Assembly: GCA_905221605.1 (NCBI GenBank)
Contig: CAJNDS010002329.1
Location: forward strand, 1 to 12,500
DNA from: Symbiodinium natans
Taxonomy: Eukaryota; Sar; Dinophyceae; Suessiales; Symbiodiniaceae
Reading direction: 5' to 3'
DNA length: 12,500 bases
This document shows, piece after piece, positions 7,101-12,500 of the stretch (position 1 is its first letter; every line of letters starts with the position of its first letter). The position numbers and the translations under genes are program-made. The notes beneath the pieces were generated by a model. That model worked only from the letters and a program-made list of their open reading frames with translations, had not been told where the DNA came from and ran no database searches.

Positions 7101-8904
7101 GCTAAGATCCATCTTTAAGCAACATCAGCATTACAGCCACATTGACACGAAGACTCTGTTCGAGCAATATAAGGTGCAGACTCCTCAAGCAGTTTTGATC
7201 AGCCAGATGAAAAACTATCAAGACGCACTAGATGCCTGTCAGAAGCACAACCCGGATCAGAACATACAGTGGTATCTGGGACTTAGAGGCAGGATTGTTG
7301 CGCTGCAACAGGAGCTCCGGAGCATGCAATTGGACCTGACCGAGGCAGTCCAGGAGGTGCCGTGCTCTCTGTGTGATCGGAAATTCTCCAGCGCCAAGGG
7401 TCTTCAGCACCATACACTGGTGAAGCATGGAGGACAGCGTGCGAATCAGCTAGGCCCAAAATTTCAGGTCACTGTGCATAGCTGCAAAGGACTTCCGCAA
7501 TGTGTGGCATGCAATAGGCAGCTGCGCACAATGCATCAACTTCGCAGACATGTGGAGTCAGGCATTTGCCCTCAGCTGCACGAGTTGAAAGAACGAGCCA
7601 AATCCTGTACAAGTTCAGAAAGCATAGCTATGATCTATCAGTCTAGCGTGCAGGAACAACTTAAGAAGGACCCTGACCTTCTACTAAAAAAGAGACATGT
7701 CACTCAGCATCTATTAACGAACTGCAGTCTCTGTGGGCAATATATCGTTGGCCATAAAGGAGTGAAGCAGCACATTCAGAAAGCTCATCCTGCTTTCTGG
7801 GCACAGTCCTCGGAATCCATTCTTGCCAACATGCGAACACATAAGCGCCTCCTGCACAAAAAAGAGGAATGTAGGTATTGTCGCATTTTGGTAGACGCTC
7901 CAGTACGCCATGCAGAGCAATGTGTGGTCCTGCTTCAGACATATGCCATGAGTGCAGCTTGTGCCAAGTCTGTAGAACTGCCAGACCTCTTCCGTGCAGA
8001 TCCTCCAATTAGCCAGGTGAGAGGCAGGGAGGCTTCCTCCCGGGAGGCTTCCTCCAGCAGCCGAGCCTCTTTGCTGACACACACCGCAAGCGTCTCTGGT
8101 CGTTCAGCCACTGCACCTCCCACAGCTTCCGCGCAAGACGCTGCCTGGCGTCTAGCTTATCATAATCCGCATCAACTTTGCTATGCACACACTGTCGTTC
8201 ATATCCTTCTCACTCTCTTGTCAGATGGACTGTTCCCTGATCCTTCCTTAAATTCCATCCTAACTGAAATAGGTTCCCTAAATGGCAGATCCTCTCATGC
8301 GGATGTTCGGAGGTTGAGACATCTTCGTCCGCTGCTAGCAGGGTGGCGACTACGACCCAGGCAGGAGGATGCATCACAGTTTTTGTTGCATATCTCTCAG
8401 CGCATTCCAGATCTTTCATCAGATAAATGGGAGGCGCGAGTTCATATCTCAGAACCGGAGGAACGCATAAGTGTTGAGGAAAAAGGCGGCTTGATTCTGT
8501 ATCTGCCCGAGCCGCCGGACGGACTCTCGACTCTTCAGCAATCAGTCACACAATGGACGAACAGGGGTAGTGTGTTTGCCTTGCTTCCGGGTACAAGAAT
8601 CATTTGCCTGCAAATTCAAAGATTTGATCAGCAAATCAAAACTTCTCGCCCACAAGCGTTGGACACAGTTCTTGAGATGCCAATGTTTCAAGATAACGGA
8701 ACCTCAACAGAAGCAGTGTCTTTTAGCCTCTATGCTTTTATCATTCATATCGGAGAAGACTGGAACTCTGGCCATTACAGAGCGGGATTCTGGAGAGAGA
8801 GCGTAGCGTACCTTGCTGATGATAGTGAATCGCCAAGACGCACCACGCTCCTCTCGGATCAAATATGTCGAGGTTCCTACTTGGCCTTCTATGTAAGAGT
8901 ATAG
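4156..8904 (+). CDS. LINE-like polyprotein: APE endonuclease, RT, zinc fingers, USP-like protease
   Basis: This would nick target DNA and copy the element RNA by target-primed reverse transcription in the nucleus. From the ATG at 4156 it is 1582 aa. An APE-type endonuclease starts at about residue 90: N96, E127 (QES), GDFN at 239-242, SQID with D305, and S-K-H at 336-338 where the family has S-D-H. A basic coiled coil spans 426-505. The reverse transcriptase spans about 610-900: IPKQGK, D720 (VDLSKAFDSVNR), GIKQGCKLAP and FADD at 816-819. It ends in a thumb-like region (YLGVQLSYG). Four zinc fingers follow: C1070/C1073/H1086/H1091, C1116/C1119/H1132/C1138, C1190/C1193/H1206/H1211 and C1239/C1242/H1252/C1256. 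After a Ser-rich linker comes a ubiquitin-specific-protease-like domain: Cys box with C1342 (LCYAHT), QEDASQFL at 1403, LQIQRFD, and His box GHY with H1540 followed by DD at 1555-1556. There is no RNase H domain. The open frame continues back to 3706 only through the microsatellite. ATGs at 4084, 4234 and 4423 are alternative starts. No stop or frameshift interrupts it, so the copy may be young. Confidence 0.93.
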   Translation: MDQNRGFREVAPPDEAEQHAQRSQLTMNKTGKRSYQRACKVALAKGAALYKGRLLTAQALGAHEGQFASPAKAERRSFQPNRQIHHKFDMEVLTWNAGSITSRVWNEILALLATTEYKNIKIVFLQESHWQQDQVYSSGPWSVLTCGSTSRHKAGLVVLVHSSLAPLSEIRSTSIVPGHLQHVMIPWQRSRIHLLNLYQHVWDSKLSKTENRGRRKDVMTQLENRIQRVPQRDFLLVAGDFNSHAVTERPHIGPSVPHRVRFANADVKTLPSLCKSCGLTALNTWASGHRSTYVNSDGTYSSQIDFLLVRLHDARRRSKEAYSDKNFPVAAYRDGSKHFPVRATLFIPPYSPTPSKPRPFDATALDASFRRKDDNWQAFSHRLTEAVVRTMQVRPSWQELDEVMVRVSAEHYPPPRKSQPAAGPIHQEYWKKVRQIQAHKRAGTEHNPECQKLVEDIKEEARTFKKQQKQRKLEKQEQLLLQAQEDKRQQSHKLAHTLRKLAPWRPVQRVNLRDQAGEPLDTEASLKTMREYSSQIFSKSPPLQAVDAVPRAAITALQVSSQIKTVPVGKAVPSTSAPVSAWKSLGTEAHEHIAGLINSEVSQSEISPYLKDPRIAWIPKQGKPATAMPNLRPIGVISVPGKVLAGAVKIRIAPALQVSSQLQPQFAYIRQRGVRDAIAKACQHLDYAQQLRQEHRRDLHKSQRGARQAQLSGALTISVDLSKAFDSVNRHELLAALDRLGIDPVTKELVVQLHSETSYNMGTSGLEIQVPTSSGIKQGCKLAPALWSALTLLVMSRMEQKWGPDSKQARDILTVFADDFLLQETFSSFPELQKVLLRIEALFQSLEDVGLEVNPTKSKALLMVQGTQQSIFRKMHTMRKEKQLHIVLPSGHKIPIHHKLTYLGVQLSYGSYKDQTVDYRIAQAQGKFELLRHILCSTKALDASKKLEIWRVYVESSLLHGLVATGITSSGLQKLQSKYSRMLRSIFKQHQHYSHIDTKTLFEQYKVQTPQAVLISQMKNYQDALDACQKHNPDQNIQWYLGLRGRIVALQQELRSMQLDLTEAVQEVPCSLCDRKFSSAKGLQHHTLVKHGGQRANQLGPKFQVTVHSCKGLPQCVACNRQLRTMHQLRRHVESGICPQLHELKERAKSCTSSESIAMIYQSSVQEQLKKDPDLLLKKRHVTQHLLTNCSLCGQYIVGHKGVKQHIQKAHPAFWAQSSESILANMRTHKRLLHKKEECRYCRILVDAPVRHAEQCVVLLQTYAMSAACAKSVELPDLFRADPPISQVRGREASSREASSSSRASLLTHTASVSGRSATAPPTASAQDAAWRLAYHNPHQLCYAHTVVHILLTLLSDGLFPDPSLNSILTEIGSLNGRSSHADVRRLRHLRPLLAGWRLRPRQEDASQFLLHISQRIPDLSSDKWEARVHISEPEERISVEEKGGLILYLPEPPDGLSTLQQSVTQWTNRGSVFALLPGTRIICLQIQRFDQQIKTSRPQALDTVLEMPMFQDNGTSTEAVSFSLYAFIIHIGEDWNSGHYRAGFWRESVAYLADDSESPRRTTLLSDQICRGSYLAFYVRV
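8027..8055. repeat. Tandem hairpin repeat, copy 1 (coding)
   Basis: This is two copies of GGGAGGCTTCCTCC separated by one C, a 15-bp period. Each unit can fold as a GGAGG/CCTCC stem around a CTT loop. The 15-bp period keeps the reading frame and encodes REASSREASS in the linker between the last zinc finger and the USP-like domain of the polyprotein. Confidence 0.85.
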
Positions 8905-8920
8905 ACTCAGCTAGGTAGCC

Positions 8921-9757
8921 ATGAGGCAGGCCTTTGCACTATCGTCAGCGCCCTCCAAGTCCAAGCGTGCGGATGAGCCAGATGAAGATGATTCTCCAAC
9001 CAAGAAGATCAGACAGTCTGAACCGAAGAACATGCCAAAACAGAAAGCTAAAGGAAGGGGTCGGGGCACTGGCCGAGGCGTTTCAAATGAGAAAGTTCTC
9101 CAGTCCCTAACGAGGTTGTCCATCAACCATGAGGACTCGCTGAATACGCTTCAGCAGGAACTGAGCTGGGTCATGTACCTGACCACCGGTGAGCTGTCCA
9201 TCCTACCGAGCATCTATGCGGAGAAGTCCAAAGACGCTTCGAAGTTGTCTACTCCGTTCAGAACTCGAGCCATGAGAGTGGTCTTGGAGCAGACCTTAGA
9301 AAGAGTAGAGCAGATCCAGACTAAAGAAGAAGTGCTAGTGGATGCGGAGAAAGAGGGCTGGGTGGTGCGTGTGAAGGACACCGAAGCTCCAGCCTTTGTC
9401 TACCAGCAGTGGAGCAGTGAGCAAGACAAGACGGTGCATGACACTGCACGAAGGGCAGTCCTCGCAGATGACGTCGTTCAATTGCTCAAAACGTGCTTGG
9501 AGGAGCTTGCGCAGCACCCACAGTTGATCTCTAGGCTCATGCCCTCACGTCCGATCACTGAGAAGATGACAGGTGGCCCAGTTCGAGTTCACATCCAGGT
9601 CCAACTCCAACATCTCAAAGGTAAGTTCCATCAAGCCCTGGCCGGACTCACGGACAATGCAGTCTGGGCAGCCGTTGAAGGCTCACTAAGGCCAGGGAGC
9701 GTTCAGCGTAGTCCAGCAGCTAAGTTGCTTGCAAAGCAGGCATCCGGCAGCAGCTAG
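8921..9757 (+). CDS. Basic element-associated protein of unknown function (ORF2)
   Basis: This is a 278-aa product whose ATG lies 16 bp after the polyprotein stop, which suggests a shared transcript. Residues 12-53 are highly charged: an acidic DEPDEDD patch, a TKKIRQ basic cluster and a KAKGRGRGTGRG arginine-glycine run. These would suit nuclear import and RNA or DNA binding. The rest (about 55-278) looks globular and helix-rich, with W at 79, 127, 144 and 249 or close to those positions. I do not recognise the family. A nucleic-acid-binding (ORF1p-like) helper of the retroelement is a reasonable guess from size, charge and position, but ORF1 normally precedes the polymerase. No frameshift is seen. 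Confidence 0.75.
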   Translation: MRQAFALSSAPSKSKRADEPDEDDSPTKKIRQSEPKNMPKQKAKGRGRGTGRGVSNEKVLQSLTRLSINHEDSLNTLQQELSWVMYLTTGELSILPSIYAEKSKDASKLSTPFRTRAMRVVLEQTLERVEQIQTKEEVLVDAEKEGWVVRVKDTEAPAFVYQQWSSEQDKTVHDTARRAVLADDVVQLLKTCLEELAQHPQLISRLMPSRPITEKMTGGPVRVHIQVQLQHLKGKFHQALAGLTDNAVWAAVEGSLRPGSVQRSPAAKLLAKQASGSS

Positions 9758-9940
9758 CTCATAGAGCACCTTCAGCTAGGGACGCTCCCTCCACATAGAG
9801 GCAAAAATTCTGCACTGCCTTCAATCAGCGCAGGATTGTCCCTCAGTTTGCCTTCCTCTCTCAGCTGCACATGTTCTTCTTCTTTCACAGCAGCTTTTCT
9901 TGCTCGCGTAATCATTCCATAGCTGGCTAATAGAGAGTCA
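9758..9940. other. Spacer between ORF2 and ORF3 with a pyrimidine-rich splice-acceptor-like site
   Basis: No coding sequence is seen. At 9874-9890 a TTCTTCTTCTTTCAC tract ends in AG (9889-9890), followed by CAG and a further T-rich run. This resembles a splice acceptor. In dinoflagellates, polycistronic transcripts are resolved by spliced-leader trans-splicing at such AG sites, so it could supply a capped 5' end for the ORF3 message. It could equally be a cis-splice acceptor or chance. Confidence 0.35.
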
Positions 9941-10342
9941 ATGTCTTACCGAGCTGAACGCATGTATGCCAGAGAGGGCTGGATCTTTACTGAGGCTGAT
10001 CGAGTGGCACTTTGGGAGCTGGATACTGCGCTAAGTAAAGCCCAGAAGCTTATAGATGCTCAAGCTCGCCTCATCGAGGAAATGCAACGGGATCAGGTCA
10101 GACTACATGGGCAAGTCCGGCAGCTGAATGCAGAGGTGACTCAGCTCGCTCAGAGTGCCCAGATCTATGGTGCTCACATCGAGCGTCTCTATCGTCTTTC
10201 CGACACCCAAGCTCTCTCTGAACGGATGGACTACTTGACCTGGACTCTTCATTACCAAGGCATCAGAGTCTTGCTACCAGGACCATCGTCGAGCAGTGTG
10301 AGGCCAAGAGCACAGCGGCGGCCTGCTCAGAATCCGTACTAG
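9941..10342 (+). CDS. Small coiled-coil protein (ORF3)
   Basis: This is a 133-aa product. Residues 23-86 form a long helix rich in Leu, Gln, Glu and Ala with heptad-like spacing (LDTALSKAQKLIDAQARLIE and onward), which predicts a coiled coil. The C-terminus is short, Ser/Pro/Arg-rich and basic (about 113-133). There are no membrane segments or catalytic motifs. Coiled-coil proteins with a basic tail are typical of retroelement RNA-packaging proteins that form oligomers. Since it sits between two other same-strand ORFs, I infer a structural role in the same element, without family evidence. Confidence 0.65.
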   Translation: MSYRAERMYAREGWIFTEADRVALWELDTALSKAQKLIDAQARLIEEMQRDQVRLHGQVRQLNAEVTQLAQSAQIYGAHIERLYRLSDTQALSERMDYLTWTLHYQGIRVLLPGPSSSSVRPRAQRRPAQNPY

Positions 10343-10475
10343 TACATAGCTTCTCAGATGGTCTGTATTAGAATCAGTCCTCGTGTGAGATGTCTTCAGC
10401 ACAGGGAGCCAAAAGTCTCTGCCATCACTGTATCATAGCCCAGCCTGTATTCGCGCACTCGCATTGCATAGCTCG

Positions 10476-10501
10476 GGAGGCTTCCTCCGGAGGCTTCCTC
10501 C
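10476..10501. repeat. Tandem hairpin repeat, copy 2 (noncoding)
   Basis: Two exact GGAGGCTTCCTCC units stand directly head to tail with a 13-bp period. Each can form the same GGAGG/CCTCC stem as the other copies. Here the period is not a multiple of three, which fits a noncoding position. Confidence 0.88.
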
Positions 10502-10590
10502 ATGCTACGGTCGGCGGCCTACGCGTGTCCGAATTACAGCAAGTGCAATCACTCACCCTCTGGGCAGCAACCACTCCTTCCTTCTTAGGT

Positions 10591-10620
10591 TCTCTCTCTC
10601 CTGTCCGGGTTCTCTTGCAG
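10591..10620 (+). promoter_or_regulatory. Candidate splice or trans-splice acceptor before ORF4
   Basis: TCTCTCTCTCCTGTCC is followed by GGGTTCTCTTGCAG and then G, so a long pyrimidine tract ends in CAG|G at 10619-10620. It matches the AG|G acceptor rule seen in all the inferred calpain introns of this window. It could receive a spliced leader to make an ORF4 message or end a cis intron starting in or after ORF3. The sequence cannot tell these apart. Confidence 0.35.
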
Positions 10621-10745
10621 GATGGAGGTTTTGACAATAGCTTTCTCCTCCGTAGGGGCACCCACCAGCTGTTTGTTTGAAGTTCGCTCATTGACCTAAT
10701 GCAATGCCGCAGCTTCTCTCAAACCAATAGGATCAGGCCCTCAAC

Positions 10746-12500
10746 ATGGAACGTGATTTGACGAATGATGAGTTTGAGGCTTTAAATAGAAGGCGAGCGC
10801 AACAAGGCAAGGATCCACTGAGCTGGCGGGACGCACAGCGCCAGGCCCGGCGTAAGCCGAACCACAACAGAGGAGGTAAGAAGGCCAAGGCAGCGCCGTC
10901 CTCACAGCCTGTCACTTTCCTGCCGAGAGCGGAGGCTTCCTCCGTGGAGGTTTCCTCCGAACGAGCTCCTGAACAAGCTGAATCCATTTTCTTTCTGGTT
11001 CCTGATTTTGATCAGAGGGCCAGCGGGCAGGCATCCGACTGGAACACCAGCACTCATGTTCAGAGTCGCTATGCATGGAACAAGCGTCACAAGGAGCGTG
11101 AACAGTTGGATCCGACTAAGGATGTCATGGAGGAGGCCAAAATCTTTATCCGCACATTTCTGAGAACGCGTAAAGGTCCGAGCAACTCCGATTTGACTGC
11201 AAAGTTGGGAGACCCTGTCATGCAGGAAGGCTGGGTGCGCTTCCCCCTAAGAGATGTTGTTCAGAGATGCACTGGCACGGATGACAGAGTGGGCTATCAT
11301 GGGACAAAATTGGAATCGCTCTACTCGATCCTGTATCTGGGAAAGCTGCAACCGTCCCAGGATGCCTCTCAAGGTGAACAATACTTTGAGGGCTACCCGG
11401 GAGTCTACATCCATTCCGGCAAGCATGAGCGCAAGGCAGTCATACGTGACGCATGTATGGTTTCCCATCTTGAAAGAAGGCAACAAGTCTCTCCGAGCAG
11501 TTGCGGCCAAATTCGCAGTGTCGTTCGACCAGGCTGCAGGTTCTCTCCGTGGCTCCAAAGCAACGGATCAGTATATTCTCAGGGAAGACTATGTCCAGCT
11601 AGAGGCGCTGCTGCTTCACATCACGGACTCACTGCCTTTGGGGACCTATGTGCAGACTGGCTGGAACCCGCTTGCGGAAGCTGCCCCAGTTCAACGCATA
11701 GCGAGGGAAAGACCGGAGGAGCCGAGTTCATACAGAAATCCACCAAGATCCTCCTCTCAGCCTGCCAAGGAGTCAGCCTCTCACGATGATGATAACTCCA
11801 CCCGGCAGCTCGCAGTTCCTCCTTGGAGAGTAAACAAGGCAATGGACTCTGTTCACAGTGCTCTGCCGACCTCCTTGCATCAGCCCGAAGATGATAGTGA
11901 TGAATCCTGGGGGGTATGGTCACCAGCCGCTGCTGCCGCAGCCACAGATCCACAGGTTCCATCTCATCAGGAAGTCCCACAGCAGCCAGAGGGAAGCAGA
12001 AGAGAGCATGCCTGGCAGCCAACAACTCAGCACACACCAAGTTTAGCAGATCTGGATGGTACTCTTGATCGGCTTTCTGGACGGGGCGCTCATGAAACCA
12101 GACGAGTGATGATAAGCAAGCTCCTCACACAGGCTCTCAGACATGACCCAGCGAAGTATGGCATTTCGCTAGACGCTGCTGGCTATGCCAACTTGAAAAG
12201 CCTTCTTAATTCCAGGCAATTTTGGCGGGCTGAAGTGACGGCTCATGAAGTACAGCGAGTACTGGAAACCTCACAGAAGATCCGCATGGAGCAGATGACC
12301 TCAGAGGCAGACGGCGAAGTCTACATCAGAGCCTTACAGGGTCATGGCCATGACATTCCACTGGACGACGATCAACTGCATGAGGTTCTGACCTCATCCA
12401 CAACACCGGAGCGGGGTGTCCACGGGACAAGCTGGCGGGCCTGGCAGCAGATTCGCTCCTCTCAGCTGCGCAGAATGCAAAGACGTGACATACATATGTC
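10746..12500 (+). CDS. ADP-ribosyltransferase-like plus Tpt1/KptA-like protein (ORF4), frameshifted, partial
   Basis: The N-terminus is basic (RQARRKPNHNRGGKKAKA). The first frame carries an ADP-ribosyltransferase-like region: YHGT at 184-187, LYSIL-x2-GKL, then GVYIH with Y221 and KA. Protein similarity then leaves this frame. From 11440 the next frame continues with SYVTHVWFPILKEG and stays open to the window end, a +1 change at about 11439. The second frame holds a Ser/Pro/Gln-rich linker and then, from about 12112, a Tpt1/KptA domain: ISKLLTQALRHDP, GISLDAAGY, YIRALQGHGHDI, VHGTSWRAW and MQRRDIHM at the right edge. Tpt1/KptA moves the 2'-phosphate left at RNA splice or ligation junctions onto NAD+. 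The family's LRH, QGH and HGT motifs and a late basic R-x-D-IH segment are all present. Both domains would belong to the ADP-ribosyltransferase fold clan. The last residues lie outside the window. Without the shift, the first frame stops at 11789 with an unrelated tail. Confidence 0.8.
10931..10958. repeat. Tandem hairpin repeat, copy 3 (coding)
   Basis: GGAGGCTTCCTCC is followed by GT and GGAGGTTTCCTCC, a 15-bp period with one C-to-T change in the second loop. It is in frame in ORF4 and encodes EASSVEVSS in the linker after the basic N-terminus, mirroring EASSREASS of copy 1. Confidence 0.85.
11436..11442 (+). other. +1 frame change inside ORF4
   Basis: In frame 3 the codons AAG GCA (11433-11438) complete a KA pair. 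The protein-like reading then resumes in frame 1 at TCA TAC GTG ACG (11440 onward), leaving G11439 unread. No classical slippery heptamer or stop codon lies at the site, so a one-base insertion, a recent lesion or a sequencing error is more likely than programmed frameshifting. Confidence 0.65.

Larger units (their letters stand above)
10343..10745. other. Spacer between ORF3 and ORF4
   Basis: A frame from 10390 to 10680 is open for 96 codons, but its composition shows no domain and it runs through the noncoding-spaced hairpin repeat, so I do not call it a gene. The spacer holds hairpin copy 2 (10476-10501), a strong pyrimidine tract with CAG|G at 10620, and a second AG|G (AATAG|G) at 10730 just before the ORF4 ATG. 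A 25-codon ORF starts at the ATG at 10622 and stops at 10699. It could act as an upstream ORF if the 10620 site is used. Confidence 0.4.

Noticed and set aside
10390-10680. 96-codon ORF in the spacer before ORF4
   Set aside because: No domain, it crosses a hairpin repeat with 13-bp spacing, and it overlaps a splice-acceptor-like tract.
1-12500. CRISPR array, tRNA, rRNA or bacterial operon signals
   Set aside because: No spaced direct repeats, cloverleaf-like boxes or ribosomal sequence were recognised, and the intron-rich gene argues for a eukaryote.

Overview
This looks like nuclear DNA of a dinoflagellate, most likely of the Symbiodiniaceae type. The evidence is a gene cut into very short exons by short introns with mixed GT, GC and GA donors and AG|G acceptors, next to a long intronless retrotransposon and a long TTG microsatellite. 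The taxon is an inference from this gene style; no rRNA or spliced-leader sequence is present to confirm it.

Left part (1-3560), minus strand. No long ORF here is convincing, but short blocks read right to left spell the conserved order of a calpain-type (C2 family) cysteine protease: FPPNDASLG, RPLEL, HLFEGKIE, QGALGDCWLLA with the catalytic Cys, AMAALAEHEG, GKYKIKLFDP and VIILDDFVPC. They are separated by introns of 61-184 bp, and every internal junction I could place is in phase 0. The His/Asn half of the catalytic domain is not visible and would lie beyond the left edge, if it exists.

Middle (about 3560-4070). This GC-rich stretch lies between the two opposite transcription units. It holds an 18-bp inverted repeat and a 111-bp TTG microsatellite. 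The microsatellite has no stop codon in any frame, so it artificially extends ORFs on both strands.

Right part (4156-12500), plus strand. A non-LTR (LINE-like) retroelement encodes one polyprotein: APE-type endonuclease, basic coiled coil, reverse transcriptase (FADD), four zinc fingers, and a C-terminal ubiquitin-specific-protease-like domain. Three more same-strand ORFs follow: a basic 278-aa protein, a 133-aa coiled-coil protein, and a large ORF that carries an ADP-ribosyltransferase-like YHGT domain and then a Tpt1/KptA RNA 2'-phosphotransferase domain that runs off the right edge. This last ORF is broken by a +1 frame change at about 11439.

Three copies of a tandem 13-bp hairpin sequence (GGAGGCTTCCTCC) lie in the polyprotein linker, in the spacer before the last ORF, and in the last ORF. 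Unit spacing is 15 bp in the two coding copies and 13 bp in the noncoding one. If the downstream ORFs belong to the element, it would pair retrotransposition with ubiquitin cleavage and NAD-dependent RNA-end chemistry, which I do not know as a described combination.
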